A DNA stretch of 64,000 nt, taken from assembly GCF_000003815.2 (NCBI RefSeq), contig NC_049992.1, positions 20,210,983-20,274,982 on the forward strand. The letters are read 5' to 3'. The translations under genes and the position numbers were made by a program. Each line of letters begins with the position of its first letter. The stretch's first letter is position 1. Under the pieces are notes generated by a model. It was not told where the DNA came from, ran no database searches, and saw only the letters and a program-made list of their open reading frames with translations. Source of the stretch: Branchiostoma floridae (lineage: Eukaryota; Chordata; Leptocardii; Amphioxiformes; Branchiostomatidae). This document shows, piece by piece, positions 34,914-46,450 of this stretch.

Positions 34914-36940
34914 CAAGAACACGGAACCCAGTGATGACCAGGAAAATCACAGTATAGGCCGGATCAGTTTTAAACTGCCGGGTAAGATCCTGGCCTCAAT
35001 CTAGCTTACTTATCCCAAGGGCACCAGATGGAGTCATAGATTATAAAAATATGGTGACTTGTTAGGAATGGAATTTGTATTTCTTGAGGAGCTTATGTTT
35101 ATTAATATACCTGTTTTGCGTTTTTTACTATCATCCAAACAAACATGACACACTTAGTTTCGTCAATGGATGTAACGACTTTAGAGTTGATCAGGAAAAT
35201 AATATTTAATAATATCACCTGATGTACATGTTTCAAGGTAAAGTATATGTTTTTCTTAATGCCATGTAGTAGCGGAACTATCATGAAGAACATTTTTTTA
35301 GAAAATATATTGTCAAATAGAATTAGTGATTTCCCTCGAGCATCCAAACGATGGTTTGTAGTCCAAAATGTATGCATCTTTTTCTAAATATAATATTTAA
35401 CACAAGTAAATGATATACGCATAAGTCATTAACTTGACAGTTATCTCCATGTGTCGCTATCTTATTGTTTCCCCAAAACTAGGTGCAATTTAAGTTCGGC
35501 ATAAGGGAGTACCGATATAACGAGGATAGTTCATAAGGTAATGTTATGTAAAGTTCATGACGTATAGATATAGAAAGTGCATTTTGAATCAAATATGATG
35601 ATTAGAACATAACTGTTACGGTTTTGTTTAACGTTTTACGCCGAATTTAACGTAAGTATTTTTAGTGAAAATGTAAATACATAGAGTGCTGCATCTTGAA
35701 CTACGCATGAGCTGTCATCACCCAGAACTGTTCATAGTGATGCTACATTGGATTATATTCATATGGTGTCATTTTCTTTCAACGAAGAATAAAGAACCGG
35801 ATCATTGGTACTGACCGTCTCCTGTGACATATTCCTTCCAGCTGAGTGACTGTCGAAGGCAGGAATGACCAGAGTGTCTATTGGATATTAAATAATAGAC
35901 ACTTTCCTTCAACGTAGTTTTGTCGCTTCAAAGAACTTTAACAGAAAATGCTACATGTCAAAATGATCGTTAATAAGGATACTAAAGACACCCGCATGTG
36001 ATACTTAAATGATAAAAGCAATGATACCTGGGCAGCCTTCAATATTAAATATGCCAAGCATCACATAAAATTTACATAAAATCTGCAAGTTAAACGCTTA
36101 TTTATCAGACGAAAGCCTATATGATAGAAGTCGTACATATGATGTAGAAATCATCAATACGACACACACAGGGTGGTTAGATGGATGCCTTTTCCAACAA
36201 AGACCTGGAATTTGTGACCCTAATACGTTTTCAAATTGTAACCTTTTTAAGGCTACCCTGCAACTTATTGTGGAAATTCCAGGTGCTTTGTCCCAAGTAG
36301 GCGAAATATTGCGACTTTTTTTTATCGCCACACTACAAATCTTGTCATTATGACTCCATGGAGTCTTAAAACGGCTTGCTAATGTAAGGTTACGCAAATG
36401 TTTACAATAATGCCAAACAAGTTTTTGCCAAACAAGTTCATTTTAATCGATCAAACGATTGAGATTTTCTCATAGACATGGTCAATGGCTAAGATCTAAG
36501 TCTTAAAGGTGTTCTACTGAGTTTTCTGGCAATACAATTTTTTTTATATGATGAACTTTATTGCTCGACATGTGTACATGGTACAATGTATAGCAAGACT
36601 TAATATCCTAATTAATATAACAAGAAGGGCTTACACAAATCTTTGAATAGTGTTACAATCGAGTTGGGCTATACATGAGTTTCATTACTCTTTCTAGTAG
36701 CAAAGCAGTCTTTGATGTATTTGCCGATCTTTGCATTATGGGTGTTGTGGCATCCAAAGTTATATACAAATCTGTATGTAGCATCGAGTCTCTTAAAATC
36801 TGCTGTACTGGATTCAAGAAATGTAAGTTAAATCAACCCTATGGTATTGCATACTAATATTCTATGAGTGATGTTACAGCATTTTAAGGTGACCCACACG
36901 CTGTATCAATTTAGTTTTTAGACGTTATTGTGTCTCACAT
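34914..36940. other. 3' flank and spacer
   Basis: 3' flank of the TMEM26-like gene. An AATAAA-type signal (AAGAATAAAGAACC) near 35787 could be a polyadenylation site, 870 bp after the stop. Nothing else supported. Confidence 0.4.
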
Positions 36941-36949
36941 CGTAGCATT

Positions 36950-37690
36950 TCGTACAGAGGGAAAAGTCACAAGGGGTTTTGTGGATGAAAAAACTGTCCT
37001 GCATGACAATAAACCATGTGATATCTTATCCTATCCAGGTGTATATGAATTATATAATAACGTCAATGTAAAGATCGTTGACAATTATGATCATTAAGAC
37101 AGTTCTACGTGAATCCCTTGCGGCAGTGCACCCTGAACCGTGGGAACCGTGCATAAAATGCTGTGTGTAGGGCAAAAGTAAACTGCCTAACAATAAACAA
37201 TGTGACGTCTATCTTGGCAATCATCAATCTTAGCTTGCCGATAATTAGAATCCTTAAGTAAGTTCCACGTGAATCTTTCACACCTGTGCACCTTAAACCG
37301 TGGGAAAGGCCATAAAATGTCGTGTGAACGGCCAAACTATCCTGCGTAACAATAGACCCGATGATGTCTTGGTAAACATTAATATTAACTCTGTCAAAGC
37401 CGCTGTCAATTAGGGTCCTTGAGAAAGTTCCGTGTGGGTTTCTTACATAAGTGCACCCTGAGCAGTGGGAAAGGCCATGAAAGGTCGTGCGAACAGCAAA
37501 GCTACCCTACTTAACAATAGACCAGGTGATATCTTGGCAACTCTCAATTTAATTCATCGATGATTGGTAACATTAGGAGAGCTCCATATGAATCTTTCAG
37601 TGCACATTAAACCACGGGAAAGGCAGTTCAGGGCGTGTGAATGATAGAAGTACCATGTGCTACAAAGGACCAGTGGGTATCAAAAAAACT
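36950..37690. repeat. About 157-bp tandem repeats, block 1
   Basis: At least four diverged copies, with the landmark CCTTAAACCGTGGGAAAGGC at about 37131, 37291, 37456 and 37603. Each copy continues with GTCGTGTGAACG, then AACAATAGACC and TGATATCTTGGCAA, an ATTAACTCTGTCAAAGCC-like stretch, and finally a CCATGTGAATC stretch. A partial copy precedes at 36950-37100. Confidence 0.75.
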
Positions 37691-38230
37691 GTCTTTTCGA
37701 TTTTTAGACACTTCAGTAATGATTTTTTTTGAGCGTCACAGGTTTCCTATTCAGACATAAAAATGAGTTTTGGAACAAAATGTTTTGCAAAGTATTTATA
37801 GGATTACATAATTTTTAACGAAGTTGAACACAAAAAAAGTAGTTTATCCACTCAAGCAATTAACTTGCAATTAACAAGCTGTTTGTCGTTCGTAACTCGC
37901 CAGAAATGAAACTGTGCCTTACTTAACATTTAGAGACTTTTCTTTCTATTTAGTTTTGCTTCATTACTCTGTTTGCATCCAACCAAAACTATTATTCTGA
38001 AAGCCATAAGTTCTTCTGAAAAGTCTCAGTTTAAACATAGACTTGTCGGTAAGGACTACATAAAGTCTGCAAAGTTTGACATATGATAGTAAAATATGAC
38101 TTGTCCCTGTTTAGATAAAGACTGTGCCCAATAAACGATACACAGATGATTAAGAAACCATTCATACAAAACACACAACAGTAAGGCAGATAATGCGAGG
38201 GACTATAAATAGAACGTATATCAAACATGA

Positions 38231-38363
38231 CCAATCACAAACCTCCATCACTATGACGTTTACACCTGTTCATGTATTATAGGCTGAGCACCCGATTCAG
38301 TTGTGCAGTCGGAGAGAGGCAGTTTGCCGGTGTAGCCGACTTCGTCGACAACAAAACATACCT
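38231..38363 (+). promoter_or_regulatory. Promoter/first-exon cassette C
   Basis: CCAAT at 38231 and TGACGTTTACACC at 38254 (23 bp on), then TATTATAGGCTGAGCA, TGCAGTCGGAGAGA and GTAGCCGACTTCGTCGACAA, ending ACCT|GTAAGT (38363/38364). Closest to cassette B in the exon. It lies downstream of the TMEM26-like gene, so it cannot be that gene's promoter. Confidence 0.65.
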
Positions 38364-39409
38364 GTAAGTACAATTGTTGTTCATATGCATTTTCCAATTT
38401 CATTGTAATTGAATATCAACCAGCAAATTTCGATAGAGTTTCTGCACATTGAAATATAGAAATTTTGATGAATATGCGACTTTATTTTAGGGCAAACAAT
38501 AAAGATATGTGTAGTGCCCAGTGATCTAAATTCTTATGTTTCTTTTGAAAGTTCACTTAATTTACATCGCTTCCTAAACCATTTAGTAGTTCTGCCCTCT
38601 TTGTCACATCAAGGCATTTAAGAGGGGCAAAAACAGGTACGGTAAGGCTTGCGCAAGATATCGTGTCGCCCGCCTTAAACACAAACCATGCGGTCACGGT
38701 TTGATTATTGTGTTGTATAATATAAAAAAACCGCATCGTTCCAGCTCACCGTTCAAAACATACTAAGAGAAGACGATAAACGCGATGAAAAGATTACAAC
38801 ATTTGTATATTGGTCTGTTGAGTGAAGTAATGACTTGCTGGTAGTGACTGGGCCGACTCTGGCGTTATTTAGTCAATAGAATGCACATTGTTCTGACCTT
38901 TAGGTTATTACTTAAAATATCCTGGGTGGATGTAAAAGTTAGAGTCTGGTTCTCGCAAAAGTAAGTAAATAAAAATATGGTTCTTAATGTAGGAGATAAT
39001 TTGAAACAAATTTATCGACCATTTACAAAAAAAGTGGTGTTTTCTAACATAAATTAGACGGAGCTGGCAGGGACAAAGAATCAGTCATCCATTGTTGTAC
39101 GAATGGCATTTCGTCCCATGCTAATTTCCTAATTCATGGCTTCATATAGCATCCCAACATAAGTGACTTAGAAATGGCGTAATGGAAAATTACCTCTGGA
39201 TATCGATTAGATGTACCTTCCATGGTGAAAAAAACTACAAAAACAGTCGATGGGTCTCCTTAAACTTGTAAACTTGACATGAAATTTCCATGCTGTACCA
39301 CTGCTAAGGCTACCCCCGCGAATTAAAAATATGGTACAGGAAATATTTGAGGTGCTGTTTCCAAGCTGTAAAAAATGTAAAGAGATATTTATTTTGATTT
39401 TTCGAAGTC

Positions 39410-40420
39410 AGTGTGCCTCGAGTCATGGCGCCTTGCACGATGGGAAAGGCCATAGAAACTATGCTGCCTTAAATAGACAATGTGATATCTTGGCAATAAT
39501 CAAAATTCACTCTGTCAAAGCCGTTGTCAATAAGGATCCTTAAGACAGCTCAATAAGAATCTCTCAAACCAGTGTACCTTCAACCGTGGGAAAGCACATA
39601 GAAGTTCGTTTGAGAAAAAAAAAGCGTTTCTGCATAACAATAGACGAGGTAAAGTGCTGGCAACCATCAATTTTAACTCTGTCAAAGCCGCCGACAATTT
39701 GAATCCCTAAGACAGGGCCCGTGTGAATCCCTCACACCAGTTCAACCTAAACCATGGGAAATCCTATAGAAGTTCGTGTGAATAAAAGTCTTTTTTTCCT
39801 TACAATAGACTAGATGATGCCTTGGCATCCATCAATGTCAAATCGTCGATGATTAAGATCGTTATGACAGCTCCATGCGAATCTTTTGAGTAAGTGCACC
39901 TTAAACCGTGGGAAAAGCTCATAGAAGGTCGTGTGAACGAAAAAGCTTTTTTTTGTCTAACAATAGACTAGATGATACCTTGGCATCCATCAATGTTAAA
40001 TCGTCGATGATTAAAATCCTTTGACAGCTCCATGTGAATCTCTTGCGTAAGTGCTACATAAACCGTGGGAAAGCTCATTGAAGGTCGTGTGAACAGAAAA
40101 CTTTTCCTGCCTTACAATAGACCATGTGATATCTTGGCAACCATCAATATTTAATTGTCGATAATTAAAATCATTAAGACAGGTCCATGTGAATGTCTTA
40201 CGTAAGTGCACCTGAACCGTGGGAAAGTCCATAAAAGGGCGTGTGAACGAAAAACACTTTTTTGGCTAACAATAGACCTGGCAATCGTGAATATCAAATC
40301 GTCGATAATTAGGATCCTGATGTTAGCTCCATGTGAATCTTCCACACCATTGCACCTTGAACCGTGGGAAAAGGCGGAAAGGGGCGTGTGAACATTAGAG
40401 ATACCCATTGCAACCAAAGA
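39410..40420. repeat. About 157-bp tandem repeats, block 2
   Basis: Seven copies of the same unit as block 1, with the CCGTGGGAAA landmark at about 39431, 39577, 39745, 39899, 40056, 40210 and 40353 (spacings 143-168). More degenerate single copies follow near 41155, 41790 and 42640. The array ends directly at cassette D. Confidence 0.8.
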
Positions 40421-40434
40421 TATGCAAAATTTGG

Positions 40435-40577
40435 CCAATGACAATCGTCGATTAGAATGACGTTATAATAATCAACTAAACTTATATCTACAAGCACCAA
40501 GTTGTTTGCTTAGTCGGTGAAAGGAAAGCGAGGTTATGTGAACCGACTCTGCTCCTTCATCAAAACTGAGGTTAACT
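40435..40577 (+). promoter_or_regulatory. Promoter/first-exon cassette D, GC splice donor
   Basis: CCAAT at 40435 and TGACGTT at 40458 (23 bp on), then TTAGTCGGTGAAAGG and GTGAACCGACTCTGCTCC, ending AACT|GCAAGT (40577/40578). The donor has GC instead of GT in the position aligned with CCT|GTAAGT of the others; the rest of the donor consensus is kept, as in genuine GC-AG introns. More diverged than A-C. Confidence 0.45.
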
Positions 40578-41989
40578 GCAAGTATCCGGATATCAATTTG
40601 TCTATTGCATTGTATTAATCATACTATGTTTATACTGTTTGTATTTTACTGTGCTTAATTCGTCTCTCCCAAAATTTCGGCGATAAAGAAATTGATAAAC
40701 ATTGAATTTTTCAATTTTATGACAGTTTTGTAACTTTATTGGGGGCGTTTTTAGTGGAATAGCATAATCAACGTTTAAAGGGAATTATATTGTTTCTCGA
40801 GGGGGATTGACTTTAAAACAACCGTCAATTAGAACTTTTTTAACTGTGAAGACAAATTATAATTTATATGCCACACAAATTCTGTGTTTTGGAGTAAAAA
40901 AAAGGACAAACCCTGATTGGAAATCAGCGTTTTCAAACATGCGGTACTTTAGCAGTATAAAGTGCAGAAACAAACAAATACATGTCCTTCATTGCTTTAA
41001 GGAGAAAAAAAAGATGGTAATGAATCATTATTCTTTTTTCAATTTCCATGAGTTTTAACTTCTTCATGTGGCATGATAATGCATTCAAACGTAGGTGACT
41101 AGTAAAACGATTAACTTGTGATGTATTTGAAATTTCACTTAAATAAGCCTTTTTGCACTGTGGGAAAGTTCAAGAAGGGTCGTGTAAACGTCAACAGCGT
41201 CCTGCGCGAAGACAGACCATAAGAAATTTGAACAAAAATCGATAATGAAATTGTCAAAGTTAACATATCAAAATAGTCACGTACTAAGCTATTGATAATC
41301 CCTTCAAATTGTTGAAGATCTTCGGGTGAATTTTTTGATGGTTGGAAGATTTTCACTTGCCCGACAGCTCAAAGCTCTGCGAATTCACAAAGTGTTTTGG
41401 TGTACAGCTAGCATCGACTGCTCCTGAAAATCGCCGACAATAAAAAAAAATCGTGCGCTGATCGAAAAAACTCCGGACATACTACTGACGAAAATGTCAT
41501 TAAGAGTTTGCAGATTTGTCGTCCAATCGGTTTTCGCGCAATGTAAAGGGGTATATGCCGCCATCCCTCTACCAGATGACAATCACGTTGCGAGCTTATT
41601 GCAACCTAAAGTGGATGTGTGTAACATTTGATTTGATACTCGGTATATCATACCAGACTGCAAACAAGGACAACAAAGCATAGGAAGCATAAAATAATAT
41701 CGTTTTTATTTCTTATGCATTTCATTGACAGATCTGTCGAATTTGGGGTCGCAGAGAGAACGCGGCCTTAGCGCCGTTCTAGTGGAAAGACATTTTGCAC
41801 GATAAGAAATTAAATGGAGGATAGTTAGAACGACAAAATATCCAGCACAACAATAAACATGATGTCATATGGGCAAACTTTGGTTTTGAATCCGTCAATC
41901 TTCATACCGCAATATCGTCACTTATCAGCATACTAATACCAACTACAAGTGTGTCAATGAATCCTATTCTGAATATTATTTTAATCCAT

Positions 41990-42050
41990 ATAGTTGGAGA
42001 GTGACCTGACACAAACCGAGACCGATTCTTTGACAAAAGATAAGAAACCC
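41990..42050 (+). promoter_or_regulatory. Possible degenerate first-exon cassette E
   Basis: ATAGTTGGAGAGTGACCTGA, then AACCGAGACCGATTCTTTGA, ending AACCC|GTAAGT at 42050. The order and the donor fit the cassette exon, but the CCAAT and TGACGT elements are not convincing. It is the nearest candidate first exon to the small secreted-protein gene 3 kb downstream. Confidence 0.3.
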
Positions 42051-44280
42051 GTAAGTACATTCTTTATTTTCTAATCATTTGCACCTGCGCTATCATTAAA
42101 GTATTGCTTTCTAGAAATTTGACGGCAAGGTTAGTTTTAAAAGATAAAAGTTGATAGTATTCGCTTGATTATTTTATTGGTAACTTTGCATGGATTGATA
42201 TTGTTACCTTAAAAAACAGTTGCAGGAAAGTTTTGACCAGTACTATGCTAATCTGTCCAAGCATTTTAGGTAAACAGTCTAAAATTTCAATTATATCTTC
42301 GTAGTTAGAGTAGTCGATTTATCTCTAGATTTTCTGGCAGATTCCCAATTTCGAGTACTTTCTTATCGCCGTGCCAATAACGTCAGGCTTTCAACTAAAA
42401 ACCAACATTGATATATTATTAAGTTCCTGAGTTAGAAAGTGTCAATGGAATCATTTTCTTTAGTGATTTCAACTTGATAAGAACTAGATTTGAAAAAGAA
42501 GGTAATAACGTCGTTGCGGCTTACTTCCAACGAACAGACAATCAGAATGTAAAACTTCAAACTAAAGAAATTGAGTTATGCAAATATAAAATAATGCATC
42601 TGAGTATCTGCTTAATATGTTTTTGTTGGCCGCACGTCACATTGTGGCAAAAGGCAAAAAGAGTCGTGTGATCGATTACAAATTAACTACTCATAATTAG
42701 ACGAGGTAATTGCACCAATTAAATCCAAGTCTTTCAAACTTGACATGTGAGCACCGTCAATGATTAGGATACAGTAGAAAACTATGTATAAGCCATTTAT
42801 ATAATAACAAACAACTTAACTACTCATCATTAGCCGAGGTAATTTTTCAAGTCTCTACTGTTTTTTAACAACATCAACATAATTGGTATGCAGCCTGAGC
42901 CAATTAACTGTTACATGATACAACACGATGGTCAAATTTGACCCAAAAGTTTCCATTCGAACGCAGAGTATCGGGTTACCGGTGCCCCCGCGTAGTCCCC
43001 GCGGAGTGCTGACAGTGACTGAAACATCTTCTGACATATCGTGATAGTTTGAAAAGCAACCTCTCGCACGTGCCTCGTCGATATTAAATGAAAACTGGCA
43101 GTGTGTACACGTCAAATCTTACCGTGTACGTATGCTGCACAGTTTTGTCTCAATATTTTCTGAAATGTGCCTAGTTAGTTGATTTAGAAAGGGTGTTCGG
43201 TGGACCAAAGAAACAGATACCATATTTAGATTGGTCCTAAATTTGACTGAAAATCCAAATCTTTTATATCATATAGGTAATGATATTAAGATCAAACTTT
43301 TTGTCTTAGGGATTTTTCAACTATTTTTACAGCCAAGATAAGGCCGAAAAATCGTCCTTTTTTCAAATTTTCCCACTCAAAGACTAGTAATTGCAAATTG
43401 CCTCCCTGTTCCAAAAATCCCTAAGGCACAAAGCTGGATATATGAGTTGTTGACAATATAAGTATTGAAAGAGTTGATTTGCACGCGTTTTGCAGGCGAT
43501 TTAAATACCATGTTTGGTCCTATGTCGAGTCGCAGTGATAGCGACATAGGGTAATTGATACCGCCGTAAACAAGTGTTGTAACATTCAAGGTCACCAATA
43601 ATGACGCCAGCAGCTTTGTTACATGTCACATGTTCTAAACTAAGGGGCAGCAAAACTAAGCTTGCCAAATAACGGTTTATATTTGTGAAAATGTTTGTTT
43701 TTCTTCTGACGCACGGCACCCGGGAAAATGAGGGCGTTTTCTGCGTCTTTCCGAACAGTAACCGCATAGTAATGGCAAAAAGAACCGCCATGAATATGCC
43801 TTTGACAGAAACAAAAAAGACCCAGGTCAGATTCGTCGTAAACATGTATTGGTTATTGGAGGGTTAAGGGAACTGTCGATGCATGTCCGGAAATACCGTC
43901 ATGACCAAGAGGCCATGTCCGCCCTGCCATGAAACCTATCCATTTTTGGCAAAACTCCATCCCCCGTCTCCAAAGTCTTAGACCCCGTGCGTGTGTGTTC
44001 TTCCATCCCAGAAAGAAAAGCTATTTAAGCAGACGCTTCTGCTATTCCCGGATAAGATTATAAAGTGCCGAAACCTACATTTTATATTCTAACATCCTCA
44101 CCTCTTTCCTTTCATTGAAAGCTACCCCCTAAAGCTAAATATTTCACAACTGAAATTTCATTTTGAGTGTGTGTGTGGGTAAATTAAATAGAATATCAGT
44201 CTAAGCAAGGCCTAACTACATACTAAATATCAATATCTTCCATTCAGGAATTTTAATTATCGGGTTCAAACACGCAGAGA
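42051..44280. other. Spacer with small inverted repeats
   Basis: CTTAGGGATTTTT near 43308 and AAAAATCCCTAAG near 43412 form an imperfect inverted repeat. CCTATGTCG / CGACATAGG at about 43519-43551 forms a 9-bp hairpin. No gene recognised. Confidence 0.45.
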
Positions 44281-44289
44281 GAGGCACAG

Positions 44290-44386
44290 GCACACACACA
44301 CTCACAACCAAAAACACACAGACACACTTATACCCACACACGCACACACACACACGCATACACACACAAAAGCACACATACGCACG

Positions 44387-44444
<58 letters not shown>

Positions 44445-44475
44445 TACGCATACGCACACACACACACGCACACAT
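44290..44475. repeat. (CA)n microsatellite
   Basis: Long, mostly pure CA repeat with CG and TA interruptions. The Cys/Val frames on the opposite strand are artefacts. Confidence 0.97.
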
Positions 44476-45040
44476 ACACAAACGTACACAGTGCACGCAC
44501 ACTGCACACACGGACAGACGAATAGATTCAAACAGCTTAGACACAAAAAGGCGCTAAGGCAAAGATACACATTAATACACCTTAAGCCAAGTGTAACTAC
44601 TGCCTGTCTTTTATTGTGATCTCAACATAACCTAATTTGCGCCCCAAACGTCTCTTCGGTTTATGGACATCGTCAATAGAGGGAATTTAAAGCTTAACAC
44701 CGCGAAACACAGACATGCTTACCACCCATTATATTTAATCATTCCTTCCGCTGCTGTAGATGCAGAAATTGACTACTGAATAAGGTACGCGCTGCTTATT
44801 TTCTCTAGCACATGACTAGACGGCGATTGCGATGCGCCCTGACTGCAACCTACATAAGATTCACTTTCATATTAGGTATATTATACAAAACATAAAAGTG
44901 TGACCAAAAAGACAATAAAACGCACATATTGGTGAATGAATCCGTTAAGCGACCTGTCAAATGTTAGGTCGTTCAGAGAGCGCGGCGAGAGCGTCGTTCT
45001 ACTGTAACACGGGTATAAAATACATCCTTTGTTTTTCCAG

Positions 45041-46318
45041 GAGCAACCACCAGCAATGAAGACCCCAACACTGATAATGTTTATCATCTTTTTCATGGCT
45101 GTGGGTAGGTACTAATTTTAATCCAGTAACTATAAAAAAAAATTAAATTTTGTAGATCGGGAAAATATAAGTAAGGGCAATACACTTTATATTATGGATT
45201 TCTTCTCAGAATATATTAAATATAGATCCCTCGCTTTTATATGTATACAATTTGCTTGACTTTTACTACAAATGTCTCATATTTAAGCTATTATATTGTC
45301 GATTTTGATTCCTTATCATGAATAAATTGACTTTTTCATATGAACATTTTGCAATGATCCAAACAATATCAAGATCTAATGTTTTTAAATGCATTTCCAC
45401 TTTTCACCCATACGAAAATTTACTCGAAATGCCCTTGCGCAAATTGGATTGGGCCATGTTACCCGCCTTTTACTTCTATATGAAAAGCTTCCACCATACA
45501 CATTCTCAGGCTATTTGTCTTGTACATGGTGGCTTGGGAACCTAAAATGTATATTTTTTTCTTAATTTTAACAATAGCAAATGAATTATTTGGTGTGTAA
45601 CAAAACGGTTAGGAAATAGCTTTCTGCAAGTCAACTGGCAACTCCGTGAAGAAGAAAAAAATTAATAGATTTCATTCAATCGCACATTACTATGACTATT
45701 TCAGAATGCTTAGAATGACTGTTAATTGAGATAATGTATGTCTTTCAGGCTTGACTAGTTTAAGTTAGAATGAAATGGCTTATGTAAGCTTTTTTGGAAA
45801 GTTTTTTAGCAAGTATCCACATTGGTTGCGAGCTAGTAGTTTAAATATATATATTAGGTAAAAATATCATGTATACTTACAACGCCTTAACATCATGTTA
45901 CTCATTTTGTCACAGCGGGGGATTCAGCCAACATCGAGGAGATTTTGCGTCAGCTTCGATTGCTAACAGGTATGTTAAGCCTATATGTATTGCATACTGT
46001 CACTTAAAGTTACTATGTATGGAATATTGGTTTCAATAAAGATAGAACCATTCGAGTCACTAACTGTACCAGATGATGATAAGAAACCTTTTTATGTGAG
46101 CGTATTTTATGTATGCTTTTTTATGTAAACTACATCCTGCTGACGCACAACTTAATTACCTATTTTATAGAAACTGTATGACAGGTATGGGCTTATTGAT
46201 TGCAATATTTATTAACCTGTAGGCGAAGAATCCATTGATGACGCCTTAATGACTCTAACCGATGAAGATACAATGAAAGAGGAAACTCCCAACTCACCAG
46301 AGGACGAACTTGTGGATC
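45041..46318 (+). CDS. Small secreted acidic protein precursor, 3' part in assembly gap
   Basis: Exon 1 (acceptor TTTTTCCAG at 45040, ATG 45056, donor after 45104) encodes MKTPTLIMFIIFFMAV, a classic signal peptide completed by Ala from the next exon, with likely cleavage at AVA|GDS. Exon 2 (45916-45969) adds GDSANIEEILRQLRLLT. Exon 3 (46223 onward) adds GEESIDDALMTLTDEDTMKE and PNSPEDELVD before the N run at 46319. All introns are phase 1. The propart is strongly acidic, as in precursors of basic antimicrobial peptides or neuropeptides, but no family is recognised and the C-terminus is missing. A TATAAAATA at 45014 could be a local promoter; otherwise the leading AG suggests an upstream non-coding exon. 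Confidence 0.65.
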
Positions 46319-46418
46319 NNNNNNNNNNNNNNNNNNNNNNNNNNNNNNNNNNNNNNNNNNNNNNNNNNNNNNNNNNNNNNNNNNNNNNNNNNNNNNNNNN
46401 NNNNNNNNNNNNNNNNNN
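46319..46418. other. Assembly gap (100 N) inside an exon
   Basis: Exactly 100 N, probably a placeholder length. If the length were right, the frame would resume as VLGEKVYHIA and stop at 46450; this should not be trusted. Confidence 0.97.
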
Positions 46419-46450
46419 AGTTTTGGGAGAAAAAGTATACCATATTGCAT

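Noticed and set aside
43501..43845. 114-codon minus-strand ORF with a hydrophobic stretch
   Set aside because: No homology I recognise and no splice or promoter context; consistent with chance.
44216..44570. Three minus-strand frames of Cys/Val/Thr-rich protein
   Set aside because: They are translations of a CA microsatellite; every frame stays open because of the repeat.
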